Of a stretch of DNA of 64,000 nucleotides, positions 9,364 to 20,552 are shown piece by piece. Numbering within the stretch: position 1 is the first letter of the stretch; each line of letters opens with the position of its first letter. Origin of the DNA: Entamoeba histolytica HM-1:IMSS (Eukaryota; Evosea; Mastigamoebida; Endamoebidae); the NCBI RefSeq assembly GCF_000208925.1, contig NW_001914906.1, positions 6,654 to 70,653 on the forward strand. Direction: 5' to 3'. Position numbers and translations under genes: made by a program. Under the pieces are notes generated by a model. The model was not told the origin of the DNA. It was given only the letters and a program-made list of their open reading frames with translations, and made no database searches.

Positions 9364-10565
9364 TTAAAAATCAAATGGATTGTCTTCATCACCACCTGCA
9401 ATACATAAATCATCAACTAAAGGTGATGTTGTTTTTCTTTCATATGAACTAAATTTCATATCAACTACAACAACAGAAATATTATCTTTGCTTTTTTGTT
9501 TAAATGCTTCATTTCTAATTGCTGCTGCTGCAATAGAAACTGTTGGAGATCTTCTAATCATCTTTTCTAGTTCTTTTTCACTATAACAAATTAATTATTT
9601 CATTAAAATAAATAATATTATTGCAACACAAACTTTACTGTATCAGCACCATCACTTATTATTACAATATGACTCAATCCTTTTTTTACATTAACTGAAT
9701 ATATCTCTGGTTCAAAGGATAATGGAGGATGAAGTTCTTTATCACCTAAACTTCTAGTAATATTAATTATTCCATTCACACGTCTTATTCCATCAATATC
9801 TTCTATCGTTCCACCACTTGTTAATATCCTTTTTTCTTCTAGAATATTTCCACAACGATGTGGTACAGTAATTTTATTTATTCCATTATTATCAATTAAA
9901 TACACTGAACAATCACCTACATATGCTATTTTAACTATTTCACAGCCTAGATAAAGTACTGTTGCAGTAGTTCCACTTTGTGTTTGTGAAACAATCTTCT
10001 TTTGTAAATGATTAAATAAATCAATAAAATGAATATCATCAAGTAATGTATAATTTTTAGTATCTTGTTTTAATAATGTAGCTGCTATCCGAGCAGCTGA
10101 ATCTCCATTATGTCCATCAAACACTCCAACCAAATCTTTATTTCGTTCTAAATGACAAGTAGATATAACATCTTCCATATTTTCTCTTACACCACGTGTT
10201 TGAGCAATCCCAATTGCAAACCGAGGTAATGGCTCAATTAACTCCTACTAAATAAGTAATTTATTTATTAAAAATAACAAACTCATATTTCATTTAATTC
10301 ATTACTTCGAAGTCATTCAAGATAACTAACAAACAGAATTTAGTGTTTTACCTTCTTTCTTAATAGTACCGTCTGGTTCAATATTTACTTCCCATGTTTC
10401 TTCTGGTAATCCAATTTCTGTACCTGATTGAACACACCTTAATGTTGAAGTAAATGTTGGTGGTGTTCCTCTGTATATAGCTGGTTTTCTTGATCTTGGA
10501 GATGCACTATAAGCCATTCTAGGTGAGCTACTATCAAGTGGTGTTGAAAGAAAATCCGAGAACAT
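9364..10565 (-). CDS. PP2C-type protein phosphatase, three exons (complement join 9364..9580, 9634..10244, 10335..10565)
   Basis: The spliced product is 352 residues. Introns are 90 bp (10245-10334) and 53 bp (9581-9633), both with GTTTGT donors and TAG acceptors. The second splice yields TVN-EKELEKMIRRSP. PP2C motifs appear in order: RGVRENMED, VFDGHNGD (metal-binding DGH-G), SGTTATVLYLG, YVGDC (GDS is usual), ITRSLGDKELHPP, ISDGAD and SKDNISVVVV. The N-terminal exon is Ser/Pro-rich and disordered. The protein is a metal-dependent Ser/Thr phosphatase, probably cytosolic. A paralogue lies on the other strand at 12802-13893. An ATGAACTA sequence near 10638-10646 could be its GAAC element. Confidence 0.9.
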
Positions 10566-10737
10566 TACTTCGATTCCAGATTTGTCTTCTTTTCTTTCTT
10601 CAAAACTTGTATTTTTGGCTCTTCAAATAAACAAAATTAGTTCATATTAATATTTTATTATAAATTATACTATTAATTTTTCTTTCTCTTTCTTTTTGGT
10701 TTTTCTCTTTTCTTTTCCTTTGTTAAATTCCTTTATA

Positions 10738-11552
10738 ATGAAAAGACGAACAACTGACGCCAATGATGAAAAACATATTGAAGCCAAAGACGTATCTAAA
10801 ATTTTAGATGTGCTTTCAAACTCTATTGAAAGAAAAGGATATTGGCATCGTATTGTAAGAAAACTCAAAGAATGTTTAACTGTTTGTTTTTTTTTTTGTT
10901 TTCTTTTTAATACATTCTTTTTAAAGATAATTTACATGATAAGAAGAAACTGATAACTGATGAAACACAACAACAATATCTAGAAATTGTTGAAAAATTG
11001 ATAACAAATGAACCAAACGAAAATATTTGTGATGTGATTAATGACAAAATCTCCTTAATTGAAGCAATGCAATCTTATCACATCTCATTTCTTCAATCAC
11101 AAATTGTTACAAAGTGTAGTCAAATCTTAAAGTTCAAACAAATCCTTTCTCAAGATGCCTTTGAATTTGGAAAAGGTGTTACTTCTGCTATTGAAAATAT
11201 TAAATTAATTTCTGCTTCTCTTAAAAAGGCATATCTAACAAATGAAACTGGAGAGTTTGATAAAACAACAATACTCAGTCAAGAAGTTGTTTCAATGCTT
11301 ACTTTAACTTTTAAAATTCTCATCAACGAATTAAAAAATAAACCAATAAAAAGAATTTGGGGAAAAATATCAACTAAACCATTTGTTAAAGTATGTGAAG
11401 AAAATCCGCAGTTATGGAATGATGAACAAAAAGAGTTACTTTTAGAGTTGTCAGAGATTATTTCAAATGAATATTCAGAAAAACAAAAAGCAACCTCTTA
11501 TGATGAAGCATTAACTAAATGGAGTCAAGCTGAAATAAGAATGAATAAATAA
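10738..11552 (+). CDS. Hypothetical helical protein, two exons (join 10738..10881, 10944..11552)
   Basis: Exon 1 encodes 48 residues (MKRRTTDANDEKHIEAKDVS and on) and ends at a GTTTGT donor (10882). Exon 2 is in frame from 10944 and gives a product of about 250 residues, nearly all predicted helix, with no membrane segment or known motif. The acceptor is not a TAG. The only in-frame choices are AAG at 10943 or 10946, so either this intron is unusual or an indel is present. The divergent PP2C gene lies 172 bp upstream. Confidence 0.6.
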
Positions 11553-11713
11553 CAAAAATTTCTTGTTAAATTAGAAGGTCAAAAAGAACTTATAAGTTAG
11601 AACTTAAAACATAAACAAAAATGATATCTAAATTTAATTAAACTGAAGAATTAAAACAGTTTTTGAGGGAAAATATTTATTGATAAAGAACTTAGAATTA
11701 AAAGGTATATTTA

Positions 11714-12199
11714 ATGAAGTTTGATGCAACAAAATTCTTTGGAAATCTTGCTGGAGAAATCCAACAAGATATTATTGAAATACTTAATTTAAAATATGAG
11801 ATTCCAAAAGATGCTAATGTGTTAATAGAACGAATTACTAAAAACATTTTTTCACATTATTTAAGTTATACTGTTATTGGAATTATTTTTGCAAGTGTTA
11901 TGTCATTATTTGAACTAGAAAATTTTGCATGTTTATTCTTTTTTGTAGGTACATTAGTTTCTTATCTTATAATTGAAGATGTTGATCAATCTATCTTAGA
12001 AAAAGCTAAAATTGAGCCAGTTTATGTCTATGGTATTGCTGTTGCAATTTATCTTTTACTTGCATTACTAGTTGATATTGCTGGTTTTTCATTTTTTGTT
12101 TTAATAATTGTTAGTCTCTCTATTATTGGTTTAGCTAGTGTACAAACAAAAGTGAATAAAAATGAACCAACTAGAGAAACACTAACAGTTTCAAAATAA
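11714..12199 (+). CDS. PRA1-like (prenylated Rab acceptor) membrane protein
   Basis: The 161-residue protein has a cytosolic N-terminus of about 45 residues, then two long hydrophobic hairpins (about 50-88 and 104-142), then a short polar tail. This is the layout of PRA1/Yip3 proteins, which sit in ER/Golgi membranes and handle prenylated Rab GTPases. The RITKNIFSHYLSY segment before the first hairpin fits the family, but similarity is weak. A reticulon-like or other double-hairpin protein is possible. Confidence 0.5.
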   Translation: MKFDATKFFGNLAGEIQQDIIEILNLKYEIPKDANVLIERITKNIFSHYLSYTVIGIIFASVMSLFELENFACLFFFVGTLVSYLIIEDVDQSILEKAKIEPVYVYGIAVAIYLLLALLVDIAGFSFFVLIIVSLSIIGLASVQTKVNKNEPTRETLTVSK

Positions 12200-12298
12200 A
12201 ATGAAATGGTTTTATTTCAATATTTTTGTTTATTTTTTTGTTTGAATCAATAAGAAATAAAAAGATCCAAACAAAAGTATTATTTTTCTTTAAATTCT

Positions 12299-12652
12299 AT
12301 GGAATATAAAATGGTATTATGTGTTCGTAATGATATACCAATGTCTATTGGTAAAAAATGTTCTCAATGTGCTCATGCAGCTATTGGGTGTTTTCAAAAA
12401 GCAATGGAAATTTCACCAGAATGTATTATTGAATGGGAAAATCAAGGAGCAAAGAAAGTAGTTGTTAAAATAGAAGATGTTAAAGAGTTTGAAGTAATGA
12501 AGCAAACTTATGAAGAGTTAGGTATATTATATTATGAAGTAGTTGATGCAGGAAGAACTGAAATAAATCCAGGAACAATAACAGTGTTAGGTGTAGGTCC
12601 AGGACCTACAGTATTAATAGATGTAGTTACAGGAGATAAACATTTATTATAA
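12299..12652 (+). CDS. PTH2: Peptidyl-tRNA hydrolase Pth2
   Basis: The 117-residue protein shows the full Pth2 (Bit1) pattern: KMVLCVRNDIPMSIGKKCSQ, then CAHAAIG, a central KKVVVKIED strand, and DAGRTEINPGTITVLGVGPG near the end. Pth2 releases the peptide from peptidyl-tRNA that has dropped off ribosomes. It is the archaeal/eukaryotic enzyme, unrelated to bacterial Pth. Length is standard for the catalytic domain. It lacks the N-terminal membrane anchor of human PTRH2, so it is probably cytosolic. Confidence 0.95.
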   Translation: MEYKMVLCVRNDIPMSIGKKCSQCAHAAIGCFQKAMEISPECIIEWENQGAKKVVVKIEDVKEFEVMKQTYEELGILYYEVVDAGRTEINPGTITVLGVGPGPTVLIDVVTGDKHLL

Positions 12653-12801
12653 TAAAAAGAAAGAAGGAAAAAAATAATAATTGAATGATATTACGTTCTA
12701 AAACAATGAAAAAATCAAAAAAAAAACAATTATTTTTTTTTTACTTTCTAAAAAAAACAAAACAAAAGAAGAAAAAATAACTAAAATTCAGTGACTAGTT
12801 C

Positions 12802-13893
12802 ATGTCATTACTCATACGATATTCTACTTCTTCTAATGCCTCTCCTATTCAAGAACAACAAAAAGCTAAATTACATAAAAGAATAAGGTCGACAGATTCA
12901 TTAACTAAATGTGCTTTTTATGGTCAAGAACGACCTGTTTTTGTTAATGGTAAAATAATTAAGTCATCAGGAGTTTCATTACCAAAATTATCAAATTCAT
13001 ATTTACTAAAAAGGGGTGGTTCTCCTTTAAAAACAGAAAATGGAAATGTACTTGATCAATCAGAAGAGGATGTTTTATTATTTGTTTGTTTTACAGTTAA
13101 GATATTTGTTCTAATACTCATTAATTAGAAACAACAATATTCATGTTCAAAACGATTTGATATTGGTACGGCTCAAACAATAGGAAAAAGGGTTTATATG
13201 GAAGATACTCTTATGGTCAAAGGTGAGTTATACGATGATATTGATTTTATAGGTGTATTTGATGGGCACAATGGACAAGGGGCTGCAATAAAATCAATGC
13301 ACACATTTTATTCATTAATTGATGGATATACAGTACATTCAGATCATGTCAAAGACCATTTATCAAAAGTATTTGAACAAATGCATACTTTAGTTTCTAT
13401 GTCTACTGAATCAGGGACAACTGCATCGATTCTTCTTATAAGAGAAAATGATGTTATAATTTGTAGATGTGGTGATTCACCAATTTATGTATTAACTACA
13501 GATGATGAAATAATGAAAGTAGGTAAAGATCATAATCTTTATGATAAAGATGAAGTTGAAATGATTAAACAAAATGGTGGAAATATTGTAAATGTATCTG
13601 GTGTATTACGTGTTAATGGTAAGATTACTATCACTCGTTCAATTGGAGATAAACAATTTCATCCTCCATTGTCTTGTTTGCCATCAATAGATATTATATC
13701 ATTATCTACTATTAAATCAATACTTGTTGCTAGTGATGGTATTTCAGTTGTTAGTGAGGATTTTCTTAGAGAAATATTATTAGAAGAATTTACAAGTGAT
13801 ATTAAAGCTCAGTGTGTAAGAAATAATGCTTTAGAAAAAGATAGTAAAGATAATATTTCAGTTGTTGTTGTTCAGATACGTACTATTATTTAA
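12802..13893 (+). CDS. PP2C-type protein phosphatase, two exons (join 12802..13083, 13129..13893)
   Basis: A 45-bp intron (GTTTGT to TTAG) joins a Ser/basic N-terminal exon of 94 codons to the catalytic exon; the product has 348 residues. Motifs in order: RFDIGTAQTIGKRVYMED, VFDGHNGQG, SGTTASILL, CRCGDSPIYVL, ITRSIGDKQFHPP, VASDGIS and SKDNISVVVV. The metal-binding GDS is intact, unlike GDC in the paralogue at 9364-10565. The intron sits at nearly the same place, in the same phase, about 9 residues before the F-IG-AQT motif in both genes. The paralogue has an extra intron after its ISDGAD motif that this gene lacks. Confidence 0.93.
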
Positions 13894-14201
13894 TCAAATA
13901 GGGTATATTGGTTCTAATGATTGTATTAACTCTTATATTTTTTATCATTTATTCTTCTTCTTTTTTATAATTTGGAACAAATCAAAAACGGTATTAAAAG
14001 AAGTTTATCATAATTCAATTTCCAATCATTTAAATTATTATTTCTTTTGATATATTTAAAATTTAATATTTTTCATATAAATTTTTTTATTTATACAAAA
14101 TTTCTTTTCTATAAAAAATAATTACTTTTATCTATTTTTATTATTACATAAAAAAATTAAATCAAACAAAGAAACCAAAACAACTTCATTATTATCTTCT
14201 C
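13894..14201. other. AT-rich convergent intergenic region
   Basis: This 308-bp stretch lies between the stop codons of the PP2C gene and the ribosomal protein L4 gene. It should hold both 3' UTRs and polyadenylation sites. Only a short chance frame overlaps it. Confidence 0.4.
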
Positions 14202-15497
14202 TTAGAATCCAATTTTTTCAGCATATTTCTTGGCATTTGCCTTAACGATTCCATCATACTTCTTCATATAAGCATCTTGTTTAGCAGTTCTCTTAACTGT
14301 GGCTTTAAGAAGATTATTTTCAACTTTAACTTTAACAACCTTTCCATCAACTTTTTGAGTTTTACCAAATCTCTTAGCAACTGATTGATTTAATGCTTCT
14401 TTCTTTGCTGCAAGAATCTTTTCCATTTTAGCTGCATATTGTGCTTTATGTGCTGCTTGTGCTTTAGCAACTTGAGCAAGTTTATGTGATGCAATCTTAG
14501 CATATGGATTTAATTTAACCATAGCAGCCCAATTCTTAAGTGGATTAGCTCTCTTTGGTACTTTTGGTAAGACAATTTTAGCTCTAAGAAGTTTAGCTTT
14601 TTCAGCAGCAACAACAACTCTCTTCATATCTGGAACAGCCATTTGAGCATGAGCAATTCTGAATCCTGATTTACCTTGTGCCATCTTCTTTTGAGTTCCA
14701 AAGATGGTGTTAAGTTTCTTGAATGCTGATTCAGTCCAAATAATGAATCTACCTATATGGCATCCTGGTGCAAGATTAAGAACTGAAAGATTTTCAACAC
14801 GGCATGTATCTACACCTGGAATATTTCTGAATGCTTTAACAGCTTGAAGATCATCATTACCATAAACAACTAATGGTCCTTTTCTTTCCTTAATCTTTCT
14901 TCCTCTCATTTTTCCTTGACCAGCACGAACAGTCTTTGAAGCAATAACTTTAAGAACATCTGAATAAGCATTAATTTTCTTTAAGAGATAAACAGCTTGT
15001 TTGGTCTTCTTAATAACTGAAATTGATTTTGAATTAACAACTAATGGAATTTGTGGTACTCCTGCAATATGATGTCCACGTGCTGAAACAAGAGCTGGAA
15101 CAGCTGAAGCAGCAATACATGAAGCAACAGCAAATCTTCTCATTTGTTTTGGTGTTTTTCTTTGCCATTTTCTGAAATTCTTAAGTGGAGAGAACATATG
15201 ACCCTTTCTAGTCATATTACCAAAAGCTCCTTGTCCATTTCTTCCTGATCCTGATCCACTAATTCTTGGAATTCTAGCTACAGCTCTTCCAGTTCCCCAT
15301 GAAATAGCTGAATGTTGTTTACCAGCTTTAGTTGATACTCCTTCTGGTTGTCTAGTATTTTTACTTTGATTTCTATAAACGAAATGAACTACATCTCCTC
15401 TAATTGGTGCAAGAAAAACAGCTGGAAGTCTAACTTGTGTTTTTTCAGCTTCTCCAGTGATACCATCATAAATAGTGACAAATGGTCTGCTGCTCAT
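14202..15497 (-). CDS. RPL4: 60S ribosomal protein L4 (uL4)
   Basis: The 431-residue product begins [12 protein letters not shown] at the ATG at 15497; an in-frame GTG four codons earlier is not a plausible eukaryotic start. Hallmarks of eukaryotic uL4 include [20 protein letters not shown], the long internal loop ([20 protein letters not shown] and following) that lines the peptide exit tunnel, the [20 protein letters not shown] helix, and [20 protein letters not shown]. The eukaryote-specific basic C-terminal extension is present. No intron is needed. Codon choice appears more GC-tolerant than in neighbouring hypothetical genes, as expected for high expression. Confidence 0.97.
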   Translation of the reverse strand: MSSRPFVTIYDGITGEAEKTQVRLPAVFLAPIRGDVVHFVYRNQSKNTRQPEGVSTKAGKQHSAISWGTGRAVARIPRISGSGSGRNGQGAFGNMTRKGHMFSPLKNFRKWQRKTPKQMRRFAVASCIAASAVPALVSARGHHIAGVPQIPLVVNSKSISVIKKTKQAVYLLKKINAYSDVLKVIASKTVRAGQGKMRGRKIKERKGPLVVYGNDDLQAVKAFRNIPGVDTCRVENLSVLNLAPGCHIGRFIIWTESAFKKLNTIFGTQKKMAQGKSGFRIAHAQMAVPDMKRVVVAAEKAKLLRAKIVLPKVPKRANPLKNWAAMVKLNPYAKIASHKLAQVAKAQAAHKAQYAAKMEKILAAKKEALNQSVAKRFGKTQKVDGKVVKVKVENNLLKATVKRTAKQDAYMKKYDGIVKANAKKYAEKIGF

Positions 15498-15788
15498 TCC
15501 GAATATCACTTGAAAATTTTTAGTGAACCCGTGATTTTTAAAATGAGATCTAAGGGTTTTTTCTTACCTCATATTTTTTATTTCCTTTTTAATTTTTCTG
15601 TATTATATAAATATTTTTTTTTTTTGAGATATATATCATAAAATATATTTTTGATAAATTAAAAATGTGATAAAAATCAAAAAAAAATATTGAAAAGAAA
15701 ATACAAAACAAAGAAATTTCGTTGATGTTTAAAAAAGGAGAAGAGAAAAAAGTAAAATGAAAATAAAGAATCTATAAAAATAAAATAA

Positions 15789-16480
15789 ATGTCAAACGCA
15801 GCTGATTACACATTTAAGGTTTTAATTATTGGAGAGCCTTCAGTTGGTAAGACTGCTATTATGGAAAGGTATTGTGAAGATAAATTTCATGATGAATTGA
15901 TATCAACCATTGGTGTTGATTTTAATTCCAAATTAGTTAAAGTAGGAGATTTAACAATTAAATTACAACTATGGGATACTGGTTTGTTATTTTAGATTAA
16001 GAAAAAAAAAGGAATAAAATAATAATATTATTTTATTAGCTGGTCAAGAAAGATTTCGAAATGTAACATCATCATATTATAAAGGAACACAAGGATGTCT
16101 TGTTGTGTATGACGTTTCTGATGTTGAATCATTTAATAAAGTTTGTTTCTTTTAGTATATTATTAAAGAAGAAATTAATATTATTGTAGATTACTCATTG
16201 GATTCAAGAATATCAAATTGAACAAGAAATTGCATTCATTATTATTGTTGGAAATAAAATTGATTTACCTTCAAAAGTTACAAATGAACAAGCAGATGCT
16301 GCTGCTAAAGAACAAGGATATCAACATATGAGATGTTCTGCAAAAACCGGAGAAGGTGTAAATGAAATATTTGAAACGTTAGCAAAAGGGATTTATAATA
16401 ATAAAGAGATTATGGCAAATATTCCAAAGAAGAATAATATTACAATTGTTAGTCCTGAAAAACAATCTGGATGTTGCTAA
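15789..16480 (+). CDS. Rab-family small GTPase, three exons (join 15789..15981, 16040..16140, 16190..16480)
   Basis: Splicing two introns (58 and 49 bp, both GTTTGT...TAG) gives a 194-residue GTPase. The first junction recreates LWDT-AGQERF at the switch II motif. Motifs: P-loop GEPSVGKT, effector loop [32 protein letters not shown], and a C-terminal SGCC for double geranylgeranylation. Rab proteins direct vesicle targeting between membranes. The exact subfamily is not certain; Entamoeba has an expanded Rab set. Confidence 0.95.
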
Positions 16481-16595
16481 GAAAATGTTTTAGAATTAAG
16501 TTATTGCATTTTTCAATTAAATACGATTTATTTTTATTATAAGGTATTATTTAATAATTAGAATAAATAATTAATTATTGTTTCATTAAATAATA

Positions 16596-17780
16596 TTAAA
16601 TTTCATGTAAATTAATACATCCTTCAAATGATGTTGGATCTATTGAACATAATGGTGAATTAATTTGAACTGTTGTTAGAGAATAACAATTTTTAAAAGA
16701 ATATGTTTCTATTGAAAGTATTGAGGAGTGTAATGTTATAGAACGAAGAGATGAACAAAAATTAAAGCAATTAGAACTAATTGAAGATAAAGAAGTTGAT
16801 AGTATTACTGATGATAATGACCTACAACCTTCAAAACAATGTGACCCAATTTGACTAACTGAGTTTGGAATAGTAATTGAATGGAGAGAATAACAATTAA
16901 CAAAACATTTATTTCTTAAACATTTTAAAGAATTTGGGAGTATAATTGTTTGAAGAGAAGTACATAATGCAAAACAAGATTTTGGTAATGTAAGTATGTC
17001 AATTGGGAGTTGAATTACTTGAAGAAAATAACATTTTTTAAATGCACAATTTCCAATAAGTATAACTGAAGAAGGAATTTGAATTGATAATAATGATGAA
17101 CATTCAGAAAAACAATAGTCATTTAATGAAGTAACAGTTGTTGGAATATTAAATATTTGATTATTTTGTATTGATGGAATTTTTTTATTATTTATTTTTA
17201 CTATAGAATTAGGTAATTCCAATGAACAAAGATTATAAAAATTAAAGAAAAGATGATTAGAGAATATGACGTAATCTTGTTGTGATATTTTTAATGATCG
17301 TAATTGTTTACAAACCCATAAACAAGAACGGTGAATAGAAAGAACAGATGGTGGAATAGTTATTTCTTTGAATGAATGATTATTTATAAAACAATTTTTC
17401 TTAACAATTTTTATTTGTTTTGGAATTTCATATCCAAAATTAGTGACGTCATCTTCGTTAAATGTTATATTTTTAAATTCCTTTAAAGTATTAGATTTAT
17501 GTTTCATATAATATGTATATGATACTTTATACCATATTATATATTTAATTATTTGTTTATTATGTAATTCTTTATCATTTCTATTATATAAATGTAAAGT
17601 TTCTAATGAAGGGAAATATTTCAGGGTTTTTGTTGTTAATGAAATTGGATTAAAATGAAATCTTTCCATATTTCCTTTAAACCTTTTTACAGCCAATTCT
17701 AAATTAATAAAATCATTAATATCATTAAAATACATAGAGACTATCATTATTTCATAATGTCCAATTATTTTCTTATTCAT
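16596..17780 (-). CDS. BspA-like leucine-rich repeat protein
   Basis: The 394-residue protein has an N-terminal helical cap of about 70 residues (residues about 20-34 read NDINDFINLELAVKR), then about 10 LRR_5/BspA-type repeats of 23 residues. Each repeat has the pattern C--L--I-IP-SV--IG---F---, for example around GNCAFKKC and IGSHCFEGC. Entamoeba has a very large BspA-like family, some members of which reach the cell surface without a classical signal peptide. This member lacks a signal peptide and a CAAX box, as far as I can see. The specific role is unknown. Confidence 0.9.
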   Translation of the reverse strand: MNKKIIGHYEIMIVSMYFNDINDFINLELAVKRFKGNMERFHFNPISLTTKTLKYFPSLETLHLYNRNDKELHNKQIIKYIIWYKVSYTYYMKHKSNTLKEFKNITFNEDDVTNFGYEIPKQIKIVKKNCFINNHSFKEITIPPSVLSIHRSCLWVCKQLRSLKISQQDYVIFSNHLFFNFYNLCSLELPNSIVKINNKKIPSIQNNQIFNIPTTVTSLNDYCFSECSSLLSIQIPSSVILIGNCAFKKCYFLQVIQLPIDILTLPKSCFALCTSLQTIILPNSLKCLRNKCFVNCYSLHSITIPNSVSQIGSHCFEGCRSLSSVILSTSLSSISSNCFNFCSSLRSITLHSSILSIETYSFKNCYSLTTVQINSPLCSIDPTSFEGCINLHEI

Positions 17781-18118
17781 AATTTATTTTAATTAATTTA
17801 AACAGTTCTTTTATGTATTGTATATAAGAAAATGAAAAATAATGATAATAATTTTATTATATAAGTCATTTTTATAGTATATCATAAAACATCCAATAAT
17901 AACATAAATCATGGTTTACATAGGAATATACAAAATTTCAATTTTTAAAAAACATTCAAACCACGATTTAAATAAATAAACAAAAAGAGGTAAAAACTTA
18001 AAAAGCATAAAAAAACAGTTTGAAAACTACACAAAATGATAGTTTATTTGAATGAAAAAAAGAATTAAAAAAGAATAAGGGTTTAATTTAGATAACACAA
18101 ATTAATTCATTAATAAAC
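17781..18118. other. Divergent AT-rich promoter region
   Basis: This 338-bp stretch lies between the divergent BspA-like and DEK-like genes. No additional gene or RNA is seen. Confidence 0.4.
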
Positions 18119-18736
18119 ATGCATAGAACTACTCGAGAACATCATTTAATTGATAGATATCAAAATGATATTCCTCAAAAATCAAAAACATTACGTTTAG
18201 ATGGAGAAGGAATCATTCTAGGAACAAGTAAAAAGATTTCTACAAATATTAATGAATTAAGTACAGACAAATTAGTTCAAATCCATCGTTTATTTTATGG
18301 AACTATGGGTGTTGCTACTGAAAGACTAATGAATGTATTAGCATTTTGTGGATTAGAACAAACTATTAAATCAGAATTTAATAAAAATTCAAAAAGAGTA
18401 CAAAGTGCACTAGAAAAGAAAAGTGATGAAGTTATTGATGAATTAATTAGAATCTTTTGTTTACATCAAAGTAATAAAAGAATTGATAAATTAGAAGAAA
18501 TCTTTAATTTTATTGTCTGTCCTTCTAGACCAAATTGTGATGAACAAATTGATTTTCGTGATGAAGCTTTAGATGAAATAGTTGAAGAACAAGATCAATC
18601 TTTTCTTTCTAGTTTTGGTGATTTAGATGCTTCAACTGATGATGGAGAGATATATATTGAAGATGAAGACTTAGACTTAAAAAAACCAAAAACTCGAAAT
18701 ACTCGTAAATCAACAAAAAAGACTACCAAAAAATGA
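18119..18736 (+). CDS. DEK-like chromatin protein
   Basis: The 205-residue product has a central region resembling the DEK/SAP-like pseudo-SAP plus SAP module: GEGIILGTSKKISTNINELS, then LVQIHRLFYGTMGVATERLM and LAFCGL, then a helical segment ending in FNFIVCPSRP. In DEK this is G--LG, I---L----L---H-LLY---G-----N---F-GF. An acidic segment follows (residues about 160-190), then a basic Lys/Thr tail. DEK binds DNA and histones and shapes chromatin. The assignment rests on motif spacing; the C-terminal DEK_C domain is absent. Confidence 0.6.
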   Translation: MHRTTREHHLIDRYQNDIPQKSKTLRLDGEGIILGTSKKISTNINELSTDKLVQIHRLFYGTMGVATERLMNVLAFCGLEQTIKSEFNKNSKRVQSALEKKSDEVIDELIRIFCLHQSNKRIDKLEEIFNFIVCPSRPNCDEQIDFRDEALDEIVEEQDQSFLSSFGDLDASTDDGEIYIEDEDLDLKKPKTRNTRKSTKKTTKK

Positions 18737-18935
18737 TACCTGTTAGTTTATATTATTAATTTACTAAGTATTATTATTTTGTTTATTATATTATGAAAAG
18801 AGAAAAGTAATAAATTTAAGATCATATGCCGAAGGTTCAAAAGAATATCTTAGAATTTTAAAATAAATGGATAAATTCTTAAGAAGAATTAGATGTAAGT
18901 AGAAGAATAGATCTTAATAACATGCATTGAGAGGT

Positions 18936-20462
18936 ATGAGTGAAGAAGAAGAGAAGAACATTATTTGTGATGATACTTCTGTCTCTAACTATGACTCTAA
19001 ACCACTAAAAAAGGAACAAGAATTGTTATTAAATGAAAAAGAAAAGAAAGAAACTCATTCATATTCTCAGGCTGCAGGATTTGCTACTGTTATTAATTAT
19101 ATTATTGGAACAGGTGTATTTGGTATTCCTTTTGCTTATTTTACTGGTGGATTACCATTGTCAGCTATTATTTTAATTGGTTTCTTTATTATTAATGTGA
19201 CAACTATGAATTATTTAATAGACTCTATGGCTCGTTCAGAAGGAAGAAAAGAAATTAAAGAAAATGGAGGAGAGAATGAGTTTAATACAGTCCCAGTGAA
19301 TGAATTAAAGTTTCGTTTATTTGATTATACTACACTAGGAGAAATGTGGGGTGGACAATTTTTACGTTGGTTTAATTTTGCTTGTTTAGTACTATACCTT
19401 TATGGGTCATTATGGGCATATGCTGCAACATCAGTTAGTACTTTAACAACCTTATTTTGGATGATTTATGGAGATACTGAGCGTTGTATCGAAAGAAAAG
19501 GAAATTGGGAATGCCAACTTGCATATTATATATCATTGGCAATATATTCTATTATAGTTATATCACTAAGTTTCATTGATTTGAGTAAACAAGGAAAATT
19601 ACAAATGGCATTAACTTTTTATAGATTTTTTGCTTTTAGTGTAATGTTAATAACTTGTATTGTACAATTGATTGTAAGTGGACCAATAGATTCTGATATA
19701 TCATTTTTGTATACTTTTAAATGGGTTGGATTTGGTACTGCATTCACTCATACTGCATTTGCTTTAACTTGTCATCAAAACTTACCAGACGCTATTACTC
19801 CAGTAAATAAGAAGAAATATTTGTTTTACACTACAGCGGGTGCCATGTTTTTGAGTGCAGCATTTTATTTCTTAATTGGTTTTATTTGTTCTTGGACATT
19901 TGGAAGTGATGTTTTGTCACCAATTACTAATGCATGGTCAAAATATACTGGTTTAGCAGGAGGATGGGGAAAAGGAGAAACACAGTGGTATGCTTATCCA
20001 ATTCAATATATTATTTTATTATTTCCTGTAGTTAATTTATGTAACTCATATCCGTTACTTGGAACAACATTATCTACAAATATTCAAACTTGTTTTACTT
20101 ATAGTTTCCGTGAAAAACATAATAAAATTACACAATATTCTAGTCTTGCAATTGCCTATCTTCCACCTTTATTATTAACATGTGCAATAGGATCTTTACA
20201 AGTTATATTTGATGTTACTGGATTATTAGCAATATTCTTAGCATTTACTATTCCTGCAACATTAGAAATATTATCCATTTATAAAAATAAGAAAGATTTT
20301 GGTAAAGGTTCTATAAAAACTCCATACACATTTAAGGTATTGGCTAATTATATTCTTACTGGAATAGTTGTTGTTGTTTCTTTCATCCTCCTTGGATTAT
20401 CATTGTATTTCTTAATTGCCCAACTACTCACTCAGGAAGAACAAGAATCAAGTTCAAACTAA
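18936..20462 (+). CDS. Amino acid permease, AAAP/AVT family (second paralogue)
   Basis: I chose the ATG at 18936, giving 508 residues; an in-frame TTG nine bases upstream is not a likely start. After an acidic/Lys N-terminus (about 45 residues) come about 11 membrane helices. The first carries NYIIGTGVFGIPFAYFTGGL. CHQNLPDAITP and YLPPLLLTCAIGSLQVIFDV match the equivalent positions of the paralogue at 6231-7844. It is a probable amino acid transporter; the substrate is unknown. The pair lies about 11 kb apart in the same orientation, consistent with an old local duplication. Confidence 0.92.
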   Translation: MSEEEEKNIICDDTSVSNYDSKPLKKEQELLLNEKEKKETHSYSQAAGFATVINYIIGTGVFGIPFAYFTGGLPLSAIILIGFFIINVTTMNYLIDSMARSEGRKEIKENGGENEFNTVPVNELKFRLFDYTTLGEMWGGQFLRWFNFACLVLYLYGSLWAYAATSVSTLTTLFWMIYGDTERCIERKGNWECQLAYYISLAIYSIIVISLSFIDLSKQGKLQMALTFYRFFAFSVMLITCIVQLIVSGPIDSDISFLYTFKWVGFGTAFTHTAFALTCHQNLPDAITPVNKKKYLFYTTAGAMFLSAAFYFLIGFICSWTFGSDVLSPITNAWSKYTGLAGGWGKGETQWYAYPIQYIILLFPVVNLCNSYPLLGTTLSTNIQTCFTYSFREKHNKITQYSSLAIAYLPPLLLTCAIGSLQVIFDVTGLLAIFLAFTIPATLEILSIYKNKKDFGKGSIKTPYTFKVLANYILTGIVVVVSFILLGLSLYFLIAQLLTQEEQESSSN

Positions 20463-20552
20463 ATCTAATTTACTATTTAATTTAAATAATTAATTGTTTA
20501 AGTATAGTTTTATGAAAAATAAAAAGAACTATTATTAATATAAATTTAAAGA

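Noticed and set aside
15498..15509. Longer RPL4 start from GTG at 15509
   Set aside because: Eukaryotic uL4 starts near MSSRPFV; GTG start is implausible. Several other apparent starts (TTG/GTG at 18927, 25116, 29191, 37828, 54204) were moved to the first ATG for the same reason.
16141..16155. Very short intron GTTTGTTTCTTTTAG in the Rab gene
   Set aside because: 15 nt is too short. Using the later TAG at 16187-16189 gives a 49-bp intron and restores ITHWIQEYQ in frame.
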